Part shown: in pieces, positions 22,501 to 31,466 of the stretch | How positions within the stretch are numbered: position 1 is the stretch's first letter | How the letters are laid out: every line of letters starts with the position of its first letter | Assembly (NCBI GenBank): GCA_029204225.1 | Contig: CM055097.1 | Span: 40,502,920-40,549,027 of the forward strand | Source: Diphasiastrum complanatum | Lineage: Eukaryota; Streptophyta; Lycopodiopsida; Lycopodiales; Lycopodiaceae | Direction: 5' to 3' | Length of the DNA stretch: 46,108 bases | Program-made: the position numbers and the translations under genes | Notes under the pieces: generated by a model | What the model was told of the DNA's origin: nothing | What the model saw: only the letters and a program-made list of their open reading frames with translations | Database searches by the model: none

Positions 22501-23497
22501 ATAAGAGATAAGAGAAAAACTCCCTTTTACTAGTCATGTGTGAACTAGCACCCGAGTCAATCCACCAAGGATCTTCTCCTTTGAAGCTTGTTGAAGAAAA
22601 TATGGACATCATGAGAGAGTCCTCATGTGAACTCTCCTCCTCCTCCTCTTTGCTCATGTTGGCTTGGCTTTGATCTTGCTTCCTCTTGAAGCATTCCGAA
22701 GCATAATGCCCCATCTTGCTACAATAGTAGCACTTCACCTTTGATTTGTCCTTCTTGACCTTGGTGGTTGATGGAGATGCCTTTGAGGGTCCTTCTTGAT
22801 CCTCAAGCTTTGTAGACTTCTTGAATGTTGATACTTTGCCTTTGGACTTGCCTTTGCCTTTGGTGAAGAGAGCTTGGTCATCTCCACCTTGGATGGAAAG
22901 CCTATCCATCCTCTCTTGCATTTGGCTCCTTCTTGATTCCTCGGCCATGAGTGTGCCTTGGAGTTCTTCAAGTATGGGTAACTTACCCATAATTGCATAT
23001 CCCTGAACCAAATTGTCAAATTCAAAGCTTAGTCCATTCAATATGAGTTGAACAAGCTCTTCATCCTTGATAGGGTCACCTATAAAGGCTAGCTCTTTGT
23101 TCAATTCCTTTACTCTTAGGACAAAAGTATGTGCACTCTCTCCTTTCTTTTGATAGCTTCTATAGATTTGATTCTTCAAAGCTAACATTCTAGTTTGGTT
23201 CTTGGATTCATAGACCTTTTGCAAAGTCTCCCAAGCATCTTGAGCTGAAGTGCAATCTCCTACCTCTCTTAAGAGTTCATTTGCAACATTCATTTTTATG
23301 CAATGTAGTGCAACATTGCACCTCTTGATGTATTTGGCTTTTTCTTGAGGATGAATAGGTTCACCCTCCTTACCATTTACAATTTCCATCAGATCTTGCA
23401 TGATCATGATAGATTCCATTCTAACTTTCCATATGGAATAGTTAGTTTTGTTGAGCCTTTCATTAGTATCCAAAAGATATGCATTTATAGATGCCAT
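19529..23497 (-). CDS. Copia C Gag-Pol polyprotein, 1322 aa, intact
   Basis: A single frame starting MASINAYLLDTNERLN encodes all copia functions. Gag with a UBN2-type domain is at about residues 15-200, and a CCHC knuckle, CYYCSKMGHYASEC, at 256-269. The aspartic protease has DSGAS at 314-318. The GAG-pre-integrase His/Cys segment is LWHKRLGH...CEACALSK at about 445-488. Integrase carries D511, D573 and E609 (35 residues between the last two) and the KVFGCICYV region. RT (about 835-1080) has YVDD at 1002-1005, and RNase H (about 1160-1300) has D1166, E1207 and the HARSKHIEI motif. No stop or frameshift is present and the length is typical of plant copia. The chosen start gives the same Gag N-terminus as families A and B. 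Protease would cleave the product inside cytoplasmic particles. Confidence 0.97.
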   Translation of the reverse strand: MASINAYLLDTNERLNKTNYSIWKVRMESIMIMQDLMEIVNGKEGEPIHPQEKAKYIKRCNVALHCIKMNVANELLREVGDCTSAQDAWETLQKVYESKNQTRMLALKNQIYRSYQKKGESAHTFVLRVKELNKELAFIGDPIKDEELVQLILNGLSFEFDNLVQGYAIMGKLPILEELQGTLMAEESRRSQMQERMDRLSIQGGDDQALFTKGKGKSKGKVSTFKKSTKLEDQEGPSKASPSTTKVKKDKSKVKCYYCSKMGHYASECFKRKQDQSQANMSKEEEEESSHEDSLMMSIFSSTSFKGEDPWWIDSGASSHMTSKREFFSYLLSYDGPIKSIYTANDEACKIEGVGSIPLCLGSSKKINIEGVLYIPTITKNLLSVGQMVDNGFNVDFASNECFIKKKGKIVAKATRLGKLYKLDAFVDTNVVMLAEKSKISTFTLWHKRLGHVNSGSMEAMIKEEYALGLPRSIGKEDKVCEACALSKAHKKVFPKSITKSSHPLELIHSDVHIASTKSNGGSSMFLTFIDDYSRYCWVFLLSFKSQVFDTFVKFKLFVEKHHNHSIKILRSDNGGEFISNEFKAFCEEEGIKKETSCPYTPQQNGVAERRNRTLCECSKALRLDACLPKSFWGESLVCANYLMNRVSCKAIEGKTPYEMLYGKKPNLNHLKVFGCICYVHVPLETRTKEDPSSTRGIMLGYASSSKGYKVYLPSLSKFVVSRDVIFDEHHMHMLEEGSSAPTIKKKMAEEQDLGFEEELMEEQAPNPPITPRRSSRAKVEPSRLTYQGKGQQVEGISSTSYALSSFEEPSNVEDALNSKEWYKAMLDEYDALIENETWLLVERPQRNVIGCKWVFKLKLNANGSVNKHKARLVAKGYAQERGIDYEETFAPVAKMVTIRLIIALASHFGWILCQMDVSNAFLNGFLEEDIYMEQPQGFIKHGMENKVCHLQRSIYGLKQASRSWNSRLHCYLISLSFVQSEYDPTLYIKFDDVGIVLLLIYVDDIIISGNSVDGIEKIKIDLSLEFKMVDLGCLHFILGIEVLRGSDFIFISQVNYAQSLLKKFKMEVCKSVDTPMEQDVKVPNEDDERSFMDITLFRQLIGSLMWITVTRPDLSFSVCRLSQSMQKPLNIHWKKAKRILRYISGTLDFGILYRGDVINLHAFSDSDFAGDKRDRKSTSAYSTFIGEGVVSWLSKKQETISLSSTEAEYKALTTTTKEVLWIKRLLVELKIMDSEEAPIIYNDNISAQHLASNPIFHARSKHIEICHHFGREMVQAKEIALEHVPSNECVADLLTKPLQKTPFMKFRSSLGVISKAMIEPS

Positions 23498-24295
23498 CTA
23501 GTCTCCTAATTAAGGACTTGACACAAATGAAGGTTACTTCTATTGATTTGATTGAAGGTCTACCTTATCCCACTTCTTAGGGACCTGAAAAGATCAGTAA
23601 TAGACTTCCTATAAAGATCTAAGAATGATCTCTAACAAAATCAAATCATAGAATACTAGAAACAATGCACTTGCTTGATTGAAGTAGACAATACTAGTAT
23701 AATTGCCCCTCTTTCTATAAAGAACATTAAAGCTTCCAAATGATCTGATCAAGAGTGAATTTCAGCAACCTAATATACTTCCAAAATCACTTGTAAAAGA
23801 TCTAAATGGAACTTAATGAGGATGCAACACAATCTACTATCCAATCACAAGCAAAAAATGATCAAAATTGATGAAAAATTGATCTAATTTGGTGCATAAG
23901 TCAAGCAATGGTTGGACTGAACCTAAATCACTTTAGGAGGTGTCTACTACACCTTAGAACAGCCTTGAAGAGTCCCCAAAACTCTGATCTTCCCTCTCCT
24001 TGAATGCTAGAAAGCCTCCTCTATGAAATCACCTCCAAAACTCGCTTAGAAATCAATGCTTGGAGCAAGCAAAACTTGCTATCTTGGTAATGTGAATTGA
24101 ATTCAACTTTGCCTCTGGTTTTAGACACCTAAAAACCTGCAAATGAAGTCACACAACACCAATCTCCAATGTATTTGACTCACTTTGAGTTCTAGAATCA
24201 ATACTAGATGCTAAGATCCAATGTACACAAGATTTAGATAAAAAATTGTGATCAAATTGAATGAAAACCAAGGATTTAGCTCATTTCAGCCTTTA
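23498..24295 (-). other. Copia C untranslated leader
   Basis: Bases between the primer-binding site and the gag start; no open frame of note. A long leader is usual in these elements and would carry the packaging signal. Confidence 0.8.
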
Positions 24296-24308
24296 GGCTC
24301 TGATACCA
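24296..24308 (-). promoter_or_regulatory. Primer-binding site of copia C
   Basis: The minus strand reads TGGTATCAGAGCC directly adjoining the 5' LTR. Confidence 0.97.
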
Positions 24309-24990
24309 TGTAAAAATTACAGCAAATAAGGATCCTAAAACACTTGAAATGATGAGGGAAACAATAGATTATGATTTCATAAGATTAGCACAAGTTGAAC
24401 CATCAAAATCCATCAAAAATCTATGCTTGAACCTCACTAAATGGCCCAAATCCTTGAAGAAGGCTTCACACGTGTGAAAGTACGGCCTCCCACAGTCTGA
24501 GTACTGTACACCAGACCTACATTCAATCCTATAATCATTAGTAATCACAAGTACTCAAACAATTATGAACATAGAGAGCAATTGCACCATTATGAGAGAA
24601 AAATCATGAAATTGCTTGATTGATTTTGGTGAGATATCATCACCTATATATACATGATCCATCACGGTTTTGGGCAGGTATGAGTAGCCCTAAACGTATC
24701 CCTAATGCTAATTTTGGTGGATCTTTCATCCCTACCAAGTTAGGGTTGGAATCTTGGAGATCCCTCAACAATGCAAAAATTACCAAAAATAGCTCCTATT
24801 TTTTCTCCCTTGTATCTAAGCATAATTTGGACTCATTCCAAAGGTTCTAACACTTAGGTCTACTTGAGAACATCCTTATGAATGGAATCCTATGCTATTT
24901 GGCACGTGTGACAAGCCACATCATGACCATCTAACTATTTACAAGTCATATGACCAAAACTAGTCAAGCTAGAATTGTGAATTTTTAACA
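24309..24990 (-). repeat. 5' LTR of copia C (682 bp)
   Basis: TG...CA ends with the inverted repeat TGTTAAAAATT / AATTTTTACA (one base different). It carries CACACGTGTG at 24467-24476 and should drive transcription of the element on the minus strand. Confidence 0.97.
24645..24652 (-). promoter_or_regulatory. TATA-like box in the copia C 5' LTR
   Basis: The minus strand reads TATATATAGG here, in the middle of the LTR and upstream of the gag-pol frame. It is identical in the other LTR (19169-19176). Transcription would start a few tens of bases to its left. Confidence 0.6.
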
Positions 24991-24995
24991 GAATC
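24991..24995. repeat. Target-site duplication of copia C, right copy
   Basis: GAATC, identical to 18828-18832. It also restores the gypsy integrase reading frame across the insertion. Confidence 0.92.
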
Positions 24996-26067
24996 TCCCT
25001 GGGATCATATTACCATGGACTTTGTCTCTGGGTTTCCTAATTCCAAAAATGAAAATGAGATGATATGGACTATCATTGATAGATTTAGCAAACAAGCTCA
25101 TTTTATTCCCTGTATGAAAAAGCTTAAAGGACACGAAGCTGCTCATTTGTTTATCCGTCATATCTTTAGGCTTCATGGTTTATCCAAGAGTATAGTATCT
25201 GATCGAGATACAAGATTCACTAGTAATTTTTGGAGAGCCCTTTTTGATAATTTGGAAACAACTCTCAAATTCTCTTCTTCCTTCCATCCCCAAACAGATG
25301 GTCAAAGTGAGAATACTAATCGAACAATCATAGACTTGTTGAGAAGTTATGTAAGTGATCAAAAGACTCAATGGGAACACTATCTCCCTATTCTAGAATC
25401 TGCTTACCATAACATAGTTCATTTTTCTACTGGTAAAGCGCCTTTTGAAGTAATGTATGGAAAACCTATTGTGCCTCCTGTATTAAGAATTAAAGAAAAG
25501 ATTTTTGCCTTAGATGAATTTGTGCAGAATTATCAAGACACATTTTTTAAGGTTCAGCAATCCATTGCAAGTGCACAATAGAAACAACAGAAAAGCGCAA
25601 ATTTGCGTCGGAGGACAATCAAGTACGAAGAAGAGGAATTAGTTCTTCTAAAATTTGAAAAGAAAAGGCTCAAGAAAAAGAAGGGCGGTATGAAACTATA
25701 CCCAAAACTGACCCAAAAGTATTATGGACCTTTTAAAGTCAAGAAAGTAATCAATGAGGTTACATGTGAACTTGACTTACCTACTACTTGGAAAATCCAT
25801 GACAAATTCTATGTAGGCTTACTAAAGAAATTCAATAGTCCAATACCTGAAGGACTTTCACCTCCAGAAGTTCAAGGAACCGAAGAAATCCTTTAACCTG
25901 AGCAGATCTTGATGCATAAAACTAGAACTAGAAGAAAGGGATTAACTTCTACATTATACCTCCTCAAGTTTAAAAACTATCCTACTACGGATGCAAGATG
26001 GATGGAAAAAGAATTCTTCCAAGAATATCCAAAAATTTTAAATGTTTATTTGAGAAATGTTCGTTGA
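24996..26067 (+). pseudogene. Gypsy D: integrase core and chromodomain
   Basis: The frame resumes with ITMDFVSGFP (first catalytic Asp), SDRDTRFTSNFW (second) and DGQSENTNRT (Glu), giving the D,D,E triad of gypsy integrase. A TAG at 25579-25581 is followed by the C-terminal GPF region (KYYGPFKVKKV). After a TAA near 25893 a chromodomain-like segment remains (YLLKFKNYP, ARWMEKEFFQEYP), ending with a TGA at 26067. In chromoviruses this domain reads heterochromatin marks and steers integration. Two in-frame stops disable the polyprotein. Confidence 0.9.
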
Positions 26068-26083
26068 GGACAACGCTTTATGC

Positions 26084-26093
26084 GTCGGAGGGG
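26084..26093 (+). promoter_or_regulatory. Polypurine tract of gypsy D
   Basis: GTCGGAGGGG directly precedes TGTAAATTG, the expected start of a 3' LTR. Confidence 0.75.
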
Positions 26094-26900
26094 TGTAAAT
26101 TGTACAGACCAATATGACCAAGGAATCAAAGCTATCCTATCTTCCATTCCTTTTTTGTATGAAACATATTTGAATATTAGAGCTTGTTACTCTAACTGAT
26201 GAAATGTTTGTGCAGGTATCAGTACCTGAATACTAGAAATGAAAATCGTAGATCAATGCTAACAGTTTGTTGTGCGGATTCTACAAGTAGAATCTAATGA
26301 TGAACATTTAAATGGTATGTTATGACACCTAACCTTCTACTTTAAGGATGTGTGCAGGTATTTGAAGGAGTGCCTGAAGAATGAACTAAAGAAGCTTCTT
26401 AAAGCTTAAAGATGGTACTAGAAGAAGGCTTTTTCTAAAAAGTCTATAAAGAAGGCTCAATTGAGTCTATAAAGAATTGAAGAAGAAACCAAAGGACTGA
26501 TCACCCTTTCTGTCACACTCCACTATGATTGGGGATTGGCAACCCCTAGAAAAAATGGCCTAGGAATTGATGAAAATCATTGCTAGATAAGATGGACATA
26601 TACAAAGCCTTTCCCATTTTATAAATACACTTGGGGGAATCCCAATGTTGTAAAACAAATAAAATACAACCTGAAAGTGCACTTTTAGGAGAGGGCATAG
26701 AAGACAACCATATCCACTTGACCTCATCCTTCTACCCAAGGACATGACGCTTGATTGGCTGTGTGAGGCTCTTAGAGAAGCCTCAGTAAACAACCAGGAA
26801 GTAACATAGAGAGAGCAGGAATATGCAAGGGGGTGCGATTTACATGTAAGCTAAGAGATCATCATTCACATATTAATTAAAAACATTTGTACGTGCAATT
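26094..26900 (+). repeat. Putative 3' LTR start of gypsy D and unassigned sequence
   Basis: The TG after the polypurine tract should open the 3' LTR, but I find no matching copy upstream of the primer-binding site at 16736, so the right limit is unknown. No coding motif is visible. Somewhere before 26900 the sequence passes into TNP2 debris. Confidence 0.45.
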
Positions 26901-27795
26901 TTGTGCATGACTGTTGTATCCCTAACACATTTAGTTCCATTTTGTTCAGTACCAAAAAAACAATGCACTGTGTGGATGCATGGACGATGCTTTCGTACAG
27001 AGCGCATTGACAAAAACAAAAATACGTATGATTGTGGAGTCATGGCAAATTTTACCCAAGAGACTCGAGCAAGCACGGTGGACACCAATTTACTCTCTTC
27101 TCAACTTGATTATTATAGGAAAATCAATGACATCCTCGAAGTTGAATTTAGAACAATTCAGCTTTTTTATATTTGATGTCAAATGGTTCAAAGTTATTTG
27201 CAATGGTCCCAATGCAACTATCAGAAAAGATGAGAGTGGTTATTTTGCCATTGACTCTACCAAGGGACAGATCAAAGTGATACATTTGTTTTTTCTCAAC
27301 AATGTGAGCAGGTACATTTCTTTTATGTCTTCAAGATGTTTATGCTCTTTTGTTGTCAATCAATCGATTTTTAGTGTACTGCAATACTGCAAATTGTGTA
27401 TATCGTGTATAGTAATACCCAAGCAACTGTAACATAGCTATAGATACTAACTACGAGTCAATATTTATGGTAACACTGATCAATTACATGTGGTCTTTCA
27501 CCCTGATTGTTCAGATCCCAGATGGTGGTACGTGATCCAAGTCGCTCCTTGAAGTAAAAGAATTTTTTAAGATAGAGATGTCATGGAGGACATAGCACTG
27601 CCAACTGATGCACCTCATGAACAAGATCGTGATGACGGATTCGATGACACATTTTCAGAGGATGATCATGTGCAAGCTTCACAAGCTAATGATGATGTTG
27701 AGCATGATGCATCATTTTTGGATGGATCGACGACACACGACACACCTTCTCGATCTCCCTTGTTGTCACTATCGCCATTAGTTTTTGAATATTAG
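26901..27795 (+). pseudogene. CACTA TNP2 C-terminal (DUF4216-like) fragment
   Basis: The frame NTYDCGVMANFTQE...LDYYRKINDILEVEF matches the segment of TNP2 in which a GV-x-V/A stretch precedes YGxLxDIIEL. One base out of frame near 27165 it continues as FDVKWFKV and DESGYFAID, the LFxCDWF...YGxTxVN block. A probable intron with GT-AG ends follows (from about 27309 to just before 27515). Then comes DPRWWYVIQVAP, the stretch that usually reads QVFYxxDPxxxxWxVV, and after further stops an acidic tail (27583-27795). Stops and a frameshift show it is dead. This is the part missing from the TNP2 core at 7787-9656. Confidence 0.78.
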
Positions 27796-28270
27796 CTTAT
27801 TAAAGATGAAGCTATAGAAGATATTTGGGTAGAATTAGAGAGACTCATTTGGTTTGGCGGATTTGTCGCATGATGATGCGGCAAATGATGACCACCAAAT
27901 GAATAAGTGAGATAGTACGATGTATTTCAACTCATTGTAATATTAATCATATTGCTCACAGATGCAATTACACTTTATTAATTGACTAGTTGACATCGAA
28001 CAAGAAGTCGATGCATGTGAGTACACAATTTGTGATCATCATGTTCTTGTGATACATAAATTTCTTTATTCACTTGTGCATATGGCAACCAATGTTAATA
28101 GAAAATGGAATTCAATGTGTTGATAGGTAACAAATTCCAAAAGTGAGATCCATTTACATTATGTTTTATACTGTGGTTTATACTGAGGGGCCTTTTTTCA
28201 TCAGTATCGATAATTCCCTCGATTAGCAAAGTGTCCTGGAATGCTTCTGGCCACCTGGACCCTTTTATAA
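27796..28270. other. Unassigned spacer
   Basis: No gene motif on either strand. It may be the 3' flank of the CACTA fragment. Confidence 0.4.
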
Positions 28271-28460
28271 CCCTCTCTATAAATGTCTCAAAAACAAGCT
28301 CAAATTTGGTAGGCTTATAGCAATGTGAGCCTCGGTATACCCCTCAAATTAGCTTTAGTATTCTGATGTATGTTTAGAGGCCCTCTGGTGAATTTATAGC
28401 CCTCTCTATATCCCTCTCTATAAATGTTTCAAAAACAAGTTCAAATTTTGTAGGCTTATA
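28271..28460. repeat. 49-bp direct repeat
   Basis: 28271-28319 and 28412-28460 are copies of CCCTCTCTATAAATGT...AGGCTTATA with about three mismatches, 92 bases apart. No function is evident; a subterminal CACTA repeat is one possibility. Confidence 0.85.
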
Positions 28461-28520
28461 TCGAGGCCAAACACCAGACCCAAAGCTCGAGCATTCCACT
28501 CCCCCCGCGACTCATTTTGA

Positions 28521-28842
28521 AAACTATCTTTCAAAGAAATGCTCAAAAAAAGCCTTGGTGACCCATCCTCTTGTAGTGATGCTTGGTATAGCCACTTCGA
28601 TGAGTATCTCCTATCTAGAGGTTTGATTAACACTTCTTCATATTTCAACCTTTACAACTTTGCTTGTGACTCTAGGATCACACTAATTATGTCATACGTA
28701 GATGGCCTCATAATCATAGGTAATGATAATGATTCGATTGATACAATAAAAAATGATCTATCCTCCAACTTTGATATGATTGATCTTGGTTTTATGCACT
28801 ATTGTTTGGGAGTGTAAGTTTGGCAAAGACGTGATAACATCG
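28521..28842 (+). pseudogene. Copia reverse-transcriptase fragment with YVDG
   Basis: It encodes DAWYSHFDEYLLSRGL, then LIMSYVDGLIIIGND, then DMIDLGFMHYCLGV. These are the palm and the following strand of copia RT. The catalytic YVDD is YVDG here. The fragment is truncated on both sides and stops at repeat R at 28843. Confidence 0.85.
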
Positions 28843-29155
28843 TGTGAAAGATGCAAAAATAAGCTTGGTAGAGGCCAAAAATATTGTACATAGATAAACA
28901 CACATGTGTGGAGCCTGTTCCCACATGTGAAACTAGTGTACTTGTCATGTACCATAATCATATAGGATGTACATATGATTTAATTCAAGTTCTAGTGGCT
29001 AAAAAGGCCAAAAACTAGTTTTCTAGACATATGACACATGGCATCAATCTATTGATTGCATGAGCCACATCCTTTGGTTAGGTGTCATATCCCATGTGTA
29101 GAGGAAATCTCACACATGTGGAATAAACTGAAGTAGGCGAATTTTGAATTCTAGT
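28843..29155 (+). repeat. Repeat R, copy 3 (truncated left LTR of element E)
   Basis: It starts TGTGAAAGATGC and follows copies 1 and 2 up to TTCTAG at about 29155, where it diverges. The 471 bases that carry the TATA box in the other copies are missing. Confidence 0.85.
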
Positions 29156-30513
29156 CACATACTCAATTTGAGTAATTTTTGGTGCAAAATCAAGCATTTT
29201 CTATAGAGAATCTAATCCCTTGATTAGTTCTTGGATTAGATCAGCCAAGAAATTAAATTTAAAGCTTGAATTAGGAGAATTAATTGATTATCTTTGATTT
29301 TTTGAGTGCATGTTGAAGTTGAGAGAGATTTTGCTAAAAATCGTAGATTAAGGAGTGATATGCAAGGTGAGAGGTTGAAATCCATTGTACCATCACTCTA
29401 GATTTGTTCAAGAGTGATAGGGTCAAGTTTAGAAGCATCAATTTGCTAGAAAACATCTTTGGATCTGTCCTCCAAGTGAAACCTTTGAGAGTTTCTAGTG
29501 CATATAGAGCATCTATGCAAATCTTTTGTAGAATTTGACATAGATTGGCTTAAATTGAGAGTTCTAGAAAAGAGATTGAGATCCAAGTCACATTGTTCAA
29601 CCCTACTCAATTTGTTTGAGTGATTGTAAGGTTTGAAATGAGTCATTAAGGTGTCTATGACAAATGTGTAGAGAGAGATCCAATTTTCTAAGAGTTCCTT
29701 CCTTTGTAGAGGGCAAGATCTAGAAGCTCATTGTGTGTTGTTATAGGTGAAGAATTTGTCTTCTCCTAGGTGATCAAATCTTTCTAAGTGGCATTAGCTC
29801 TTTGAAGCACAATATCTTAGTGAGAAAAATCACACCTTTTGATTTTGAATTTCATTCCAAGTCTTAAAAGGTAGAGTAATTGGTGGAATCCAATAGGAGT
29901 GATTGAATTCAATTTGTTGAGCAAAAATTGACATACTATGTATGAAACTCAAATTAGTTCTATTCAACTTTCTTTGTGAGAGTGTGAGGGTCAATTTGTG
30001 ATCCCATTGGATGACTAGAATGAGGAGGAGTCCATATTTGAGTATTCATGCATGGTTGAGATCTTTATGAATATCTAGTTGTCTAAATTTTTAAGCTTTG
30101 TGAAAAATTGGTGGTATAGTTTGTTTTCAAATCAAATCAAATTCATTCTAAATCTCAAGAGTGAGATTATCTGGGTCAAGAGTGAGTCCAAAAGAAATGA
30201 TTAAGTTTGATTTTCATGTGTTTGAAACAAAACCCATCTTTTGTTCAAGAATCTCAAGTGTTGAGAGAACTAGTCAAGTGAGAAGGAAAATCTAGGTGTC
30301 AAATCTTTTCATATCCATTTCAACTTTTAAAAAAATAGGTCATTGGTATTTGATGAGTCCAATAGGAGATTGGATCTGATTTCTTTAGTGATTTGATTCA
30401 AAGATTGTGTGCTTTTGTCTTAGTGATCAAAGCAAAGTTTCCAAGTGACTAGTCATTATTGTGAAGATTGATTCTTAGGTTTGTGAGCTAGATCTTTTGT
30501 AGATCCTTCTAGG
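29156..30513 (+). repeat. Element E leader with degenerate tandem repeats
   Basis: Non-coding. Loosely related segments of the type CATTCCAAGTCTTAAAAG...GAGTGATTGAATT recur near 29389, 29598, 29852, 30145 and 30317. A second word, AGGTGATCAAATCTTT / AGGTGTCAAATCTTTT, occurs near 29775 and 30293. The pattern suggests an old tandem array of a few hundred bases per unit. Confidence 0.45.
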
Positions 30514-31177
30514 TTGTTGAAGATGTTCAAAGCTAGTCTCTTGAAAGTCGCAAATTACATTTGTAGAATCATATCACAGGTTTTTATTCACATGACATCA
30601 ATAGGTGGCATCCTATTGAAGGAAAGAAAGGATCCTAAGTGCAACCCTTGTGGCAAGGAAGGATATATTTTCTCAAGATGCTACAAAAAGAAGACCAATC
30701 CATCCAAGGAGGACCAAAGCAAGGGGGCCGAGGTGAAGGATGGAGCTTCAAGTTTGAAATGCAAATACAAGAAGGACAAGTCCAAGGGAAGGTGTTTCCT
30801 TTGTGGAAAGGTGAATGAGGCTTGGAGTCTCACAAGGACTTGCAAGATTTGTCTTCAAGAGTCCATCACAACACATGTCAAATCTTTTGAAATTTTTCAT
30901 TTGGAAGTGCATTGTTTGGTTCAAGATACAAAGATAGATGTCACTTTCATGAAAGTAACTTGGATTTATTTTATGTCCTTGGAAAGTATTTTGCTTGGAA
31001 CTTTAGATAAGCTCAAACTTATTGTTATGATCCAAGAGAAATCAATCAAGAATAAGGAGCAATCACAAAATGAAAATAGTTTGATTTATGCTCTCATGTC
31101 AACTTATGAAGAACCATTTTGCTTTGAAGAGATTTTTGTATCTCAAAGGTGGATTAAGGCAATACTAGTTGAGTGTG
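30514..31177 (+). pseudogene. Element E: decayed zinc-knuckle and copia-linker region, first half
   Basis: An open frame contains CNPCGKEGYIFSRC, a CCHC knuckle whose His is replaced by Tyr, then a lysine-rich stretch and a second half-knuckle, CFLCGK. At the end EEIFVSQRWIKAILVE corresponds to the RT-proximal linker of element C (ALNSKEWYKAMLDEYD). No enzyme domain is present. The frame is cut at 31177 by copia G and resumes at 36387. Confidence 0.6.
31173..31177. repeat. Target-site duplication of copia G, left copy
   Basis: GTGTG, repeated at 36382-36386. Removing the element and one copy restores the element E reading frame. Confidence 0.75.
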
Positions 31178-31453
31178 AGTTAGAATTAAAGTTAGAATCA
31201 CTGTGTTATTGTACTGTGGGTCCTATCAATGGATAAGGATCAATTGGCCTCGCCACGAGGCAAGTCGACAGGACACGCGTCCCGCCAACGGCAACCTGGG
31301 TCATGCATGGGTTGCCTGAGTGAACAACTATATGTATAGTGTAATTTCATTGTGAGAAATACAGTTGCTATGTGAGCTTGCTGAGGAGAGTGATTTTCTG
31401 TCTTTGTTACTGTGTAGCATGATCTGTGTTCCTGTGCAAAGCAAATTCTAAGT
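31178..31453 (+). repeat. 5' LTR of copia G (276 bp)
   Basis: It begins AGTTAGAATT and ends AATTCTAAGT, directly followed by the primer-binding site. It contains a cluster of potential stem-loops: GCCTCG-CCA-CGAGGC at 31247-31261, GGAC-ACGC-GTCC at 31271-31282, and GGCAACC with GGTTGCC at 31290-31316. This part is more GC-rich than its surroundings. Confidence 0.9.
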
Positions 31454-31466
31454 TGGTATCAGAGCC
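31454..31466 (+). promoter_or_regulatory. Primer-binding site of copia G
   Basis: TGGTATCAGAGCC on the plus strand with no spacer after the LTR. Confidence 0.96.

Larger units (their letters stand above)
18833..24990 (-). mobile_element. Copia C, essentially intact autonomous Ty1/copia element
   Basis: It is 6158 bp, with two 682-bp LTRs that differ at about five positions by eye, a perfect primer-binding site, a 797-bp leader, one uninterrupted 1322-codon gag-pol frame, a polypurine tract and a five-base target duplication. It lies antisense inside the integrase of gypsy D, between the HHCC and catalytic domains; the gypsy frame resumes on the far side of the duplication. Everything needed for transposition is visible, so this is a recent insertion and a candidate for activity. 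The only terminal defect is TG changed to TA at the 3' end of the element (18833-18834). Confidence 0.97.
16736..26093 (+). mobile_element. Gypsy D, chromodomain Ty3/gypsy element interrupted by copia C
   Basis: The plus-strand order is primer-binding site, protease tail, RT, RNase H, integrase zinc domain, the 6.2-kb copia C insertion (18833-24990), integrase core, chromodomain and polypurine tract (GTCGGAGGGG ending at 26093). Gag and most of the protease are missing between the primer-binding site and 16832. The chromodomain places it among the chromoviruses, which tend to integrate into heterochromatin. Several stops and frameshifts make it inactive. Confidence 0.88.

Noticed and set aside
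28566-28577. CTCTTGTAGTG, the reverse complement of a CACTACAAGAG transposon end
   Set aside because: It lies inside recognisable copia RT coding sequence, where it encodes part of the protein, so a terminal repeat is unlikely.
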